Counted from the first letter of the stretch, positions 7,112 to 14,639 are shown. The stretch is 24,032 nucleotides of DNA from Bacillota bacterium (GCA_023398615.1 JAEWSD010000176.1:1-24032), one strand, 5' to 3'. The notes: generated from the sequence alone by a model not told the origin. Translations and numbers: made by a program.

Positions 7112-8209
7112 TTATCTGCTCCTCTTTCTTCCCAGATATTGCGCCTTAAGGCGCTTAAAGCGGCGTTCTGAGACTTTATCCCGGATTGCCTTTACCGGAA
7201 GCCACGCCTCCAATCCCCGGATATGTCCGAGCAGCTTAAACAGCACGGCAAGATACAATCCCAAGGACATTCCGACAGCAAGAACGGCAAGCGCCGGATG
7301 AATCCGGTGCAAACGTTCAATCAGGAAGCCCGGCAATAATACGGGATAGTAATAAGCCTGCACATATCCCTGATAGACTCCTGTTTCCCGATGAGGAAGT
7401 ACATCAATTACGATATCCTTTTCCGAAAATGCATCAATGTGCTCCGGCGCCGATTTGACGTGTAACGGTGAAATACCTGTCAATACGGCCCTTACGGGAA
7501 TAATTCCGTTATTTTTAACCTGCATCGCAAGCTCACCTGGTTTATTTACTTCCACCTGGTTCCCAAGTGTTCCGGGATATTCACTTACAAGATACTTTAC
7601 CTGTGTTACACGCGACCCCAGGTAAATGCTCCCTATTACGGCGAGTACCGCCGTCAGGACGACCGCTCTGTAAATATGGCGCAGCCTTAACCGGCGCCTG
7701 GGTTTCAGCTTACGTAAGTGTTTGCTTTCTGCCGCTATGCCTGCCATGCCAAGTACCAAAAAAAGCAGCGACAGATATTTCGAATATTTCCCCATTACCG
7801 ACCGGACACCTGAAGAAAGCTTGCCCAGGCCGGGTATAATAACCGGCAGCCCATTAACCGTTACGACGCGTCCGATTATCCTGTCGGCAGTTACCTCAGG
7901 TTCCCCGCTCTCCTGATCCCTGAAGGGAGCATTATCTCCCTTGGTGATAAAGCCCGTTTCACCGCTGCCGATAATCCGGTGAGTAATATATTCCGCCTTC
8001 AGTATGACCGGCCGGTACATAATAATATCCCCGACCCGGTAATTCGGCTCCGGATTTATCAGGAAAGCATCATTGACCCTTATCAGAGGTTCCATGCTTT
8101 CGGAGTATACATAAGTAAAAACAGGAGCACCGCCGGCTCTTGCTGCGCCATACAGTATGACGGCTGCAAGTATCAGGCCGGACAGCGCTCCAATAAAAAT
8201 TTTCTTCAT
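7112..8209 (-). CDS. sipW: Signal peptidase I, SipW/ER type (S26B), with long C-terminal extension
   Basis: 365 residues. An N-terminal transmembrane helix leads into the catalytic serine motif YSESMEP (Ser38). The general base is a histidine (YITHRIIG, His77) rather than the lysine of ordinary bacterial LepB, followed by ITKGDNAPFRD with the conserved aspartates. The Ser-His arrangement is that of SipW, archaeal and ER signal peptidases. Two further hydrophobic helices (about 146-162 and 182-202) and an extracytoplasmic beta-like region follow, then a last helix and a very basic tail (RRFKRLKAQYLGRKRSR). The C-terminal extension of about 200 residues is longer than in Bacillus SipW. ATG 8209 follows AAAGAGGA; the upstream start at 8242 adds 11 unlikely residues. 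Expected to process the two exported proteins beside it. Confidence 0.85.
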   Translation of the reverse strand: MKKIFIGALSGLILAAVILYGAARAGGAPVFTYVYSESMEPLIRVNDAFLINPEPNYRVGDIIMYRPVILKAEYITHRIIGSGETGFITKGDNAPFRDQESGEPEVTADRIIGRVVTVNGLPVIIPGLGKLSSGVRSVMGKYSKYLSLLFLVLGMAGIAAESKHLRKLKPRRRLRLRHIYRAVVLTAVLAVIGSIYLGSRVTQVKYLVSEYPGTLGNQVEVNKPGELAMQVKNNGIIPVRAVLTGISPLHVKSAPEHIDAFSEKDIVIDVLPHRETGVYQGYVQAYYYPVLLPGFLIERLHRIHPALAVLAVGMSLGLYLAVLFKLLGHIRGLEAWLPVKAIRDKVSERRFKRLKAQYLGRKRSR

Positions 8210-8258
8210 ATTGTCCTCTTTCCTGCATTGACCCGCAGGCAAGCCGTTACATGAAATT

Positions 8259-8753
8259 TTATTTGCCTTCCACGTGGATTACCGCATTAATCGAGCTTTC
8301 GGCACTCTTTTCGGAGGTATCCACGGTAAAGTAAAAATCAGCGGCCTGTCCGGCTTGAATCGTAGCTCCGGCGTAATTTGCAGGAAGTATGGCAATTGCA
8401 CTGTTGCCTTTTGTGCTGACAGTGACCGGAATATCGGAATTATTCTTGATCTTGACAACTCCATTTGACTGTGTACCGATACTAAAAACCGCATCCTTGT
8501 TGAATCCGTTGTTTGAATTATTATTAATTGCTTCATTTAAATTAAAGGTTACTTTTCCGTCATTTCCGGTGCTTACCAGCCTGGAATACCTGGAAATATT
8601 AGTGAACTGAACGGCTACGTTATTATCCGTATCTACCAATACACGCGCCGTCATGCTGCGGTCAAAGGAAAGACTGGAAAGCGCAGCGGATCCCGCCGCC
8701 GCGATACTGAGTGCCACAGCAATAAATAAGATACCTAATTTTAATTTCTTCAA
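8259..8753 (-). CDS. TasA/CalY-like (DUF1102-like) secreted fibre subunit
   Basis: 164 residues: a signal peptide (KKLKLGILFIAVALSIAAAG) then LSSLSFDRSMTARVLVDTD and an Asn-rich beta domain. Small size, an early FDRS...ARVLVDTD pattern and immediate linkage to a SipW-type peptidase match the TasA/CalY and DUF1102 class of SipW-dependent surface proteins. It is first in its operon, the usual place for a major subunit. The start is TTG at 8753: GGAGGA lies at 8766-8761 with 7 nt spacing, and the protein then begins MKKLKLGILF. The ATG at 8774 would lie upstream of that ribosome-binding site and add seven polar residues. Precise subfamily is uncertain. Confidence 0.72.
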   Translation of the reverse strand: MKKLKLGILFIAVALSIAAAGSAALSSLSFDRSMTARVLVDTDNNVAVQFTNISRYSRLVSTGNDGKVTFNLNEAINNNSNNGFNKDAVFSIGTQSNGVVKIKNNSDIPVTVSTKGNSAIAILPANYAGATIQAGQAADFYFTVDTSEKSAESSINAVIHVEGK

Positions 8754-8982
8754 CTTATTATCCTCCGTTTTCATTAAATTATTTAGAATTCCGATTAATA
8801 GTTTTATGTATCGTATCGGTTAAGCCAAATATCGGGTTTACATAAAGTATTAGCATCTATAGGTATCTTACATTAGAACCGTCATGGAATGCAATGTATA
8901 AATTTTGCCATCCCTGTATAAAAACTCTTTATCTGGTCATACTTGCCGGTCTATAGGTATCAAGTGAACAGGTGCGGAAATA
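8754..8982 (-). promoter_or_regulatory. Upstream region of the fibre operon with a 12 bp direct repeat
   Basis: About 230 bp, AT-rich, no gene. TCTATAGGTATC occurs exactly twice in the same orientation, at 8856-8867 and 8950-8961, 94 bp apart (close to nine helical turns). On the minus strand a weak promoter-like pair, TTGCAT and TAAGAT with 18 bp spacing, overlaps the proximal copy. The repeat may be a regulator site. I saw none of the conserved blocks of a c-di-GMP (GEMM) riboswitch. Confidence 0.4.
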
Positions 8983-8983
8983 A

Positions 8984-9191
8984 AAGGGGCTGTTGCAAAA
9001 CTCTTACTTATGGTGTATCTCTTTGAATTGTTCCTGAATATTTCGAGAGAATTTGTGCTCCGTCGCGCGAGAACCAGCGACATTCTCTATCTTGTCGCTT
9101 CTCGCACATACCTCGTACAAATTCTCTCGAAATATTCAGGAACAATTCATTTAGAACGTCATATTAAGTATGAGTTTTGCAACAGCCCCTT
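8984..9191. mobile_element. MITE-like fold-back element, about 208 bp
   Basis: Non-coding inverted repeat. The ends carry a perfect 21 bp terminal repeat (8983-9003 and 9172-9192, containing GGGGCTGTTGCAAAACTC). The inner arms hold a perfect 32 bp inverted repeat (9025-9056 and 9117-9148), and the centre has a further hairpin (9067-9082 with 9093-9105). A possible 3 bp TAA target duplication flanks it (8981-8983 and 9192-9194). The GGGGCTGTTGCA-type end recalls IS termini, so mobilisation in trans by a transposase is likely. It separates the nif operon from the fibre operon, and its minus-strand hairpin ends in CCCCTTTTATTT, so it can also act as a terminator. Confidence 0.75.
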
Positions 9192-9823
9192 TAATCATTA
9201 CAACTTATTTCAACCTTATAACCTCCCTGCTCCAGCTTCTTTGCCTTGTAAGTCAATCCATACGCTTCCAGCCGCCCATCAAGCCAGGGCATTATATGGT
9301 CACAGTATACCGTTAACATACTGAATTCCGACTCCCGTATAAACGGCAGCAAAGCTTGCTTTGACGAAATCTCCGGATGTACTTTTTGAAGCTTTCTAAG
9401 ATCAAGCTCATACCTTCCCGCTTCCTCCGTCCGATAAGGGCGACAGGGATACTCCTCTTCCGGAGACATTGAGCTTTCCTCACTTTCCCGCATTCTTTTC
9501 TCATAGTCTCCGATCACCGTACTCAATAATTCCTCCGAGAGCTTTTCAGCCTCGCACAGCATAAACCCCGCCTTATCCAATTCCAAATACGGAATCCCTG
9601 TAATAACGGTTCCTATTAAAATCCGGCAGTCCTTAAGCTCCGTAATCAGCTGATTCAGGAAAGCATGCATATGGCTTACGCTTTCCTTATTCCGGAAGCA
9701 ATCCTTTACTTCACTTGCTTTATTCCATCTTGAAGTCGACTTTTCATATACATCAACCCGTATTCCATCCGTAAAGGAAGCCAATTCTTTCTTTTCATTT
9801 AAAATCACGCCAACCTTATTCAT
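9191..9823 (-). CDS. anfO: AnfO-like nitrogenase accessory protein
   Basis: 210 residues. The N-terminal domain (KVGVILNEKKELASFTDGIR...VDVYEK, then LITELKDCRILIGTVITGIP and LDKAGFMLCEAE) has the pattern of the AnfO family, first named from the iron-only nitrogenase region and common in clostridial nif clusters. A charged linker leads to a second conserved-looking block (LDLRKLQKVHPEISSKQALL and TVYCDHIMPWLDGRLEAYGL). The biochemical role of AnfO is unresolved; the N-domain resembles FeMo-co-binding NifX-type folds in flavour only. It starts 3 bp after nifV-alpha, as the last gene of the operon. No anfDGK is present in the window. The stop codon TAA is supplied at the boundary of the fold-back element, so the C-terminus may have been altered by that insertion. 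Confidence 0.72.
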   Translation of the reverse strand: MNKVGVILNEKKELASFTDGIRVDVYEKSTSRWNKASEVKDCFRNKESVSHMHAFLNQLITELKDCRILIGTVITGIPYLELDKAGFMLCEAEKLSEELLSTVIGDYEKRMRESEESSMSPEEEYPCRPYRTEEAGRYELDLRKLQKVHPEISSKQALLPFIRESEFSMLTVYCDHIMPWLDGRLEAYGLTYKAKKLEQGGYKVEISCND

Positions 9824-9826
9824 ATG

Positions 9827-10633
9827 CTACATCGCCCCCTTCAGTTCGAAATAAACGTTCTCTTCCACCTTCCTGATTTGTCTTTTATTCATGGCAAAAT
9901 CAAAGATTGCTTCGCTTGCATGCACAAAATCATAGAAATTGCAGTTCCCTGTCCTCTCACCAATGCCGAATAAGGTGCAGTCAATATATTCCGCACCTGC
10001 TTTGGCTCCGGTGATCGAATTTGCAACGGCCATTCCGAGATCATTGTGTACATGCATCTCGATCTTAATGTCGGAATGCGTTCGGATGGTTCTTACCATC
10101 TCTTTCGTCCTGCCGGGTGTAAGGACACCTACCGTATCGGCAATCCGGACCGTATGCACCCCTGCTTTCCCCAGTTCTTTAATTAAGCTGAGTATAAATC
10201 CGATATCTGATCTGGATGCGTCCTCCAGCCCTACCGTCACATCGATATTATCTCTTTTTGCTATATCAACACAGTCCAGTATCATTTTTTGCACCCAGAC
10301 TTTATTTTTGTTGAGCTTTTTATAGATCTGGATATAGGAAACCGGCGCACCAATATGAATGATATCAGGCTTGCATTGAATGGATTTACTTACGTCTTCC
10401 GTCCTCATACGGCTCCATACCGAGATTTTTGCATTCCTTCTGTTTTCGATGATCCTGCATATCCCTTCGTTTTCTGCCGCACTAAGGCAGGGTACGCCTG
10501 CTTCTATCTCATATACGCCGATTTCATCCAAAAGCTTTGCAATCTTGACTTTGTCCTCTGTTCTGAGAACAATGCCGGGACCCTGTTCTCCGTCTCTTAA
10601 GGTCGTATCAACTATGTGCTTGAATTCTTTCAT
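9827..10633 (-). CDS. nifV-alpha: Homocitrate synthase, catalytic (alpha) subunit
   Basis: 268 residues: a DRE-TIM metallolyase barrel without the C-terminal LeuA-type domain. The active-site start HIVDTTLRDGEQGPGI and the metal-binding HVHNDLGMAVANS with GIGERTGN are intact. With the upstream gene it reconstitutes homocitrate synthase, which condenses acetyl-CoA and 2-oxoglutarate to homocitrate, the organic ligand of FeMo-co. Clostridium pasteurianum has the same omega-then-alpha split. ATG 10633 is chosen because AGAGGTGATTGCCC precedes it; it overlaps the end of nifV-omega by 26 bp, consistent with translational coupling. Confidence 0.9.
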   Translation of the reverse strand: MKEFKHIVDTTLRDGEQGPGIVLRTEDKVKIAKLLDEIGVYEIEAGVPCLSAAENEGICRIIENRRNAKISVWSRMRTEDVSKSIQCKPDIIHIGAPVSYIQIYKKLNKNKVWVQKMILDCVDIAKRDNIDVTVGLEDASRSDIGFILSLIKELGKAGVHTVRIADTVGVLTPGRTKEMVRTIRTHSDIKIEMHVHNDLGMAVANSITGAKAGAEYIDCTLFGIGERTGNCNFYDFVHASEAIFDFAMNKRQIRKVEENVYFELKGAM

Positions 10634-11591
10634 GGGCAATCACCTCTGTGGCTAACGCAGCAAACTCCTCATCATTCAGGCTTTTCCTTCTTTCGGTACA
10701 GTTTTCTTTCACTGTTTGTAAAATGCTTCTAAGTACCTTTTCCGACGGTACCGGCAAATTCATCTCTTCCAGTTTATACATAACCGCCTTTATACCGGAA
10801 TGCTTTCCAATCACCAGTTCCGTCTTTCCTCCGACACATCTCGGTTCATAAGGCTCATAGGTTTCGGGATTTTTCCTCAAACCGTCCGCATGGATCCCCG
10901 CTTCTACCTTGAATATGTTTTTTCCGATGACAGGTTTCTTATTCCCAATGGCGGTGCCGGATATTTTTTCGAACAGCGCGGCCAGTTTCGGCAGCACGGA
11001 CAAATCCCGGTTCGGCTTATGCCTGACAATCAGGCGAAGAGCCATAATTACCTCTTCCGTCGCGGCATTATTCTTATACCCGGAAAAGCTTGCCGTAACA
11101 TACTTCCCGTCATTTAATATCCATTGTACGGCCAGGGCGCTTGCACAGCCAAATGTATTTTCGGGGCAGAAATTGATTTTACTTTTCGGCAGCATATTCT
11201 GTATCTCCTTCATCGTCCTGTCATAGGATTCACACATCAAATCATCCAGTCCGGTGATACGGAGCTCTTTACAGTTCTCAAGCACCCTGAGCTTTACTAT
11301 TTCTCTTGTATCGTTCATTTGCAGATCATTTATGACCTTTTCTATGTTCTCTTCGTGATGGCATGAATACCGGTAAAAACCGGGATACTGCTCCATTTCC
11401 TTGGCATAATCGATATTTAAAATGTATCTTCCGCATTCCGGTAAATACTGCATTTTCTCATATGCGGCCACCGACAGTTCTATGGTATCCACACCTATTA
11501 ATATAAGCAGTTCACAAAATGCGTGTAAATCCTCTTTGGAAGGCAGCCGATCATCGAATGCTGTTAATGTATTATCTGTTATTTGGATCAC
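10608..11591 (-). CDS. nifV-omega: Homocitrate synthase, omega subunit
   Basis: About 327 residues. The N-terminal part is a TIM-barrel-like domain in which the catalytic TLRDGEQ is replaced (ITDNTLTAFDDRLPSKEDLH), so it is probably not catalytic. The C-terminal part is the LeuA-family communication domain (FKVEAGIHADGLRKNPETY, GGKTELVIGKHSG). It pairs with nifV-alpha downstream. The GTG at 11591 is chosen because GGAAGGAG lies 7 nt upstream; the ATG at 11621 precedes that site and would add ten residues. A 60 bp gap separates it from the ferredoxin gene. Confidence 0.87.
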   Translation of the reverse strand: MIQITDNTLTAFDDRLPSKEDLHAFCELLILIGVDTIELSVAAYEKMQYLPECGRYILNIDYAKEMEQYPGFYRYSCHHEENIEKVINDLQMNDTREIVKLRVLENCKELRITGLDDLMCESYDRTMKEIQNMLPKSKINFCPENTFGCASALAVQWILNDGKYVTASFSGYKNNAATEEVIMALRLIVRHKPNRDLSVLPKLAALFEKISGTAIGNKKPVIGKNIFKVEAGIHADGLRKNPETYEPYEPRCVGGKTELVIGKHSGIKAVMYKLEEMNLPVPSEKVLRSILQTVKENCTERRKSLNDEEFAALATEVIAHERIQAHS

Positions 11592-11651
11592 GATATCACT
11601 CCTTCCATACCGATAGACCATTCTGAAACTTTTGCGTATACTATTGGCGGG

Positions 11652-11960
11652 CTAAATCACTAATTCTTCTACAACTTTACCGCCTTCAATATGCTGTTCG
11701 ACAATCTTTTCAACATCCTCCTCGGTTACATTTCCATACCAGATTCCCTGCGGATATACGACGACGATCGGGCCTTTATCGCATATTCCAAAACAACCCG
11801 TATTAGTAACCAGGACTTCATTGGACAGGTCCCTGTCATCCAGCTCCTCCATAAACTTATTCACAAGGTCTACGGAATCCTTGGAATAGCACAGGCCTTT
11901 CTGCTGTCCGTTAATCCTGCAGCTTGTGCAGATAAATATATGATATTTCAGATTCAGCAT
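11652..11960 (-). CDS. [2Fe-2S] thioredoxin-like ferredoxin of the nif cluster
   Basis: 102 residues, the same length as the well-studied Clostridium pasteurianum [2Fe-2S] ferredoxin and close to it in sequence as I recall it. The cysteine layout is HIFICTSCRINGQQKGLC near the N-terminus and TGCFGIC later, followed by GPIVVVYPQGIWYGNVTEED, the hallmark of this thioredoxin-fold class. The C. pasteurianum protein binds the MoFe protein specifically, so a role tied to nitrogenase electron flow or assembly is likely here. Start ATG 11960 has AAAGGAG upstream. Flanked by nifN-B and nifV-omega in the same direction. Confidence 0.92.
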   Translation of the reverse strand: MLNLKYHIFICTSCRINGQQKGLCYSKDSVDLVNKFMEELDDRDLSNEVLVTNTGCFGICDKGPIVVVYPQGIWYGNVTEEDVEKIVEQHIEGGKVVEELVI

Positions 11961-11989
11961 GTAATTTCTCCTTTCCTGTTTTTATTTAG

Positions 11990-12014
11990 TAGGCGTTTGC
12001 GAAACTCTTAATTA
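11990..12014. repeat. Decayed single end of the fold-back repeat family
   Basis: TAGGCGTTTGCGAAACTCTTAATTA matches the left end of the 208 bp element (GGGGCTGTTGCAAAACTCTTACTTA) at 19 of 25 positions, 14 of 16 over the inner part. It lies in the 60 bp gap between nifN-B and the ferredoxin gene. It could be a remnant of an excised or eroded copy, or chance. Confidence 0.3.
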
Positions 12015-12020
12015 CCTATT

Positions 12021-14639
12021 TTATTTAAGTGATGACATCTCCGCTGCAACCCGGTTTACCGAGTCCTCTATCCTGTCATAGGTGGTAAACACCCGAATCC
12101 CCTTCTGGCTCAGCTTCCTCTTTGGGGATTCCCCTATACGCATGGCAATTACCGCATCGCAATCCGCAATCGTATTAATAATGGAAGTAATTTTATCTTC
12201 AGCCGAATCACAATCTTCATTCCCGGTACAATACTGCCTGATTGACCTTTTCTCGTGAAAGATCGCATGGCCGTTGCTGTATTCGTAAACATACAGCTCC
12301 GAAACCTGCCCGAAATGCTGATCTACGATAAGCCCGCTTTTTGTTGCTACCGCCACCTTTATCCTGCTTTCCTGCTCTTTCACATCCATAGCAGCCTCCT
12401 GTTCTGATTCTATTTTATGACAGGCATTGTACTCAATAGAACAATCATTACTCAGAGTGCCGATTGCATCCGCGCGGCATTGCCTGCAATGGTACATTTG
12501 CTTCATTGTCTCGCCGCACTGCCTGCGCATTGCCATAATGTCCTTATTGCTGACTAACGGCAGATTCTCGAATACACTGCCCTCTACCGGGATCAGCTGC
12601 ATGATGTTCGTGATCTCCGCTCCCAATTCCTTTGCCTTCTTCACAACCTCAGGAATATGGCCGTCGTTGATCCCCTTTAGCATCACGATATTGACCTTAC
12701 AGACGATGCCTTTCGCGGTCAGCATTCTGATACCTGCAAGCTGGTTTGCCATAAGGATTGCGGCGGCGGCTTCCCCATAGTACTTTACTCCCATATAATC
12801 CACGTATTTATAAATCTGCCCGCCTATCTTCGGATCTACGGAATTCATTGTTACCGTTACATGGGATACTCCAAGCTCTGTCAGCTCATTGGCATATTGA
12901 GGGAGCATTAAGCCGTTGGTGGATAAGCAAAAGGTAACCTTGCTGTCCTGTTCACGAATTAATTCCAGTGTTTTTCTGGTCTCCTCATAATTAGCCAGGG
13001 CATCGCCGGGACCTGCTATCCCGACTACCGACAGGTTCGGTACCTTTCTTTTGACCTCCATATACCTTTGAAATGCCTCTTCCGGTTTCAGTATCCGGGT
13101 TGTGACACCGGGCCTGCTTTCATTGGGGCAGTCATATTTCCTGACACAGTAGTTGCAGCTGATATTACATTTCGGTGCAACAGGCAGATGTATCCTGGCA
13201 TATTCATGAGCCCCGCAGTTAAAACAGGGATGTGTGGCTGTTTTTTCTTCAATAGTCGGTGCTTTTTCTTTGTAATAGGTGCGGTATAATTCCTCACGAA
13301 AGCCTGTTTCCTTCTTTGCCAGTACCACGTTTGATATCTCATCAAGGAAGGTGAGTGCTCCGGTATAGCCTAAGGTACGAAGCCTTTGCCCTCCCACCCG
13401 GTCATGTATCGGAAAGCTTCGTCTTACAAGCTCAATCCCTAATCTTTCGGCCATCCTTCTTCCGTCCGAATTTCCAATCAGTACGTTTACCTTTAACTGT
13501 GCGGCATATTCTTCTATTGTCTGGAAATCCACGTCATCCAGTATCTTAAACTGTTCGATGAGGTAGCAGCCTGCAATTTCACCAATTTCCTTTTCCAGCA
13601 TTTCGGCCAGCCTGTCGCACTTGGAACCGGTGGCGGCAATTACGGGCATAATTCCATTTTCCGCACATAACCGTACCGTGCTGTAAACAAAATCCGGTTC
13701 ACCATAAATTGCAGCTCTCGCTTCCCCGCTATATTTATGGGAATCTATCATTGCATCCAGGAAACGCCCCCGTTCCTTTTTCAGCTTATCCGGTATTTCC
13801 CTGCCGGAGATATCCGATAATATTTCCAGCAGCCTGTCATTATCTCTTAAACAGACCGGCAGGTTACATTTCTTATAAGGGATGCCGTAGGTATCGTACA
13901 GGTATTCTGCCACAGAAGGGTTCTCCTCTGTGAAAGCCGACAGTTCCAGGGTGAATCCGGCTCCGGCCATCTTACGAATATCTTCGATACCGGTTCCGCC
14001 GGAAGGCAGTCTGTCATAAGCCGCTTTGTGGACCCCGTCCAGATTCTCCGAAAGGTCGGGGAGCAATATATAGTCAAGGGAAAAGCTTTGCAGCAATTCT
14101 TTCAAGTATCTGGTATCCGCGGGGGAAAGGGTACTTGTAACGATATTAACCTTATCATTTTTTGCGGTATCCATGTCAACATTTTTTACGATTTGAAGCA
14201 ATGCCTTCATATAGCCTTCAAACTGTGTGCCTGCATATCCCGCGGAAGATACCGGAATAATTTTGATGCTTCGGTATTGCGGATTCTCTTCATAAAATTT
14301 TTCGATAATTCTTACTATGTCTTCCCCTATGGTCTCTGCGAGACAGGTTGTCGCCACACCGATTACCTCCGGTTCATATAAGGTGATCAGATTTACAAGC
14401 CCTTTCAGAAGATTTTTCTCTCCGCCGTATACCGTTCCTTCCTCCGTCAGGGAGGAGGAAGCAATATCTACCGGCTCATTATAGTGAGTGGCCATATGCC
14501 TTCTGATATAGGTGCTGCAGCCCTGGGAGCCGTGAAGGATCGTCATGCATTTTCTGATGCCGTAAAGTGCCGTAACGGCACCCATAGGCATACACATTTT
14601 ACAGGGATTTACGTTTAAATTGACTAAGGTGCCCTTCAT
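12021..14639 (-). CDS. nifN-B: NifN-NifB fusion with C-terminal NifX-like domain (FeMo-co assembly)
   Basis: 872 residues. Residues 1 to about 440 are NifN (NPCKMCMPMGAVTALYGI, LHGSQGCSTYIRRH, TTCLAETIGED), the scaffold partner of NifE. From about 455 is NifB, the radical SAM enzyme that makes NifB-co: CNISCNYC (Cys491, 495, 498) binds the SAM cluster, with GIAGPGDALAN and CRQCRADAIG typical of NifB. The last roughly 110 residues (VAVATKSGLIVDQHFGQ) are a NifX/NafY-type cofactor-binding domain. The N-B fusion is known from C. pasteurianum. The ATG at 14639 overlaps the nifE stop as ATGA and has AAGGAGG 7 nt upstream, so NifE and NifN are probably made by coupled translation; an ATG at 14645 is too close to the ribosome-binding site. 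Confidence 0.95.
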   Translation of the reverse strand: MKGTLVNLNVNPCKMCMPMGAVTALYGIRKCMTILHGSQGCSTYIRRHMATHYNEPVDIASSSLTEEGTVYGGEKNLLKGLVNLITLYEPEVIGVATTCLAETIGEDIVRIIEKFYEENPQYRSIKIIPVSSAGYAGTQFEGYMKALLQIVKNVDMDTAKNDKVNIVTSTLSPADTRYLKELLQSFSLDYILLPDLSENLDGVHKAAYDRLPSGGTGIEDIRKMAGAGFTLELSAFTEENPSVAEYLYDTYGIPYKKCNLPVCLRDNDRLLEILSDISGREIPDKLKKERGRFLDAMIDSHKYSGEARAAIYGEPDFVYSTVRLCAENGIMPVIAATGSKCDRLAEMLEKEIGEIAGCYLIEQFKILDDVDFQTIEEYAAQLKVNVLIGNSDGRRMAERLGIELVRRSFPIHDRVGGQRLRTLGYTGALTFLDEISNVVLAKKETGFREELYRTYYKEKAPTIEEKTATHPCFNCGAHEYARIHLPVAPKCNISCNYCVRKYDCPNESRPGVTTRILKPEEAFQRYMEVKRKVPNLSVVGIAGPGDALANYEETRKTLELIREQDSKVTFCLSTNGLMLPQYANELTELGVSHVTVTMNSVDPKIGGQIYKYVDYMGVKYYGEAAAAILMANQLAGIRMLTAKGIVCKVNIVMLKGINDGHIPEVVKKAKELGAEITNIMQLIPVEGSVFENLPLVSNKDIMAMRRQCGETMKQMYHCRQCRADAIGTLSNDCSIEYNACHKIESEQEAAMDVKEQESRIKVAVATKSGLIVDQHFGQVSELYVYEYSNGHAIFHEKRSIRQYCTGNEDCDSAEDKITSIINTIADCDAVIAMRIGESPKRKLSQKGIRVFTTYDRIEDSVNRVAAEMSSLK

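Noticed and set aside
8754..8982. c-di-GMP riboswitch upstream of the fibre operon, which would fit the MshEN domain
   Set aside because: None of the conserved sequence blocks of the GEMM type I or II motifs could be found by eye.
9010..9324. 104-codon open frame on the plus strand across the fold-back element
   Set aside because: It spans a non-coding palindrome and the antisense of the anfO-like gene, and has no ribosome-binding site or family resemblance.
12427..14381. Several plus-strand open frames of 64-117 codons opposite nifN-B
   Set aside because: They are antisense shadows of a well-supported conserved gene, with no recognisable protein features.
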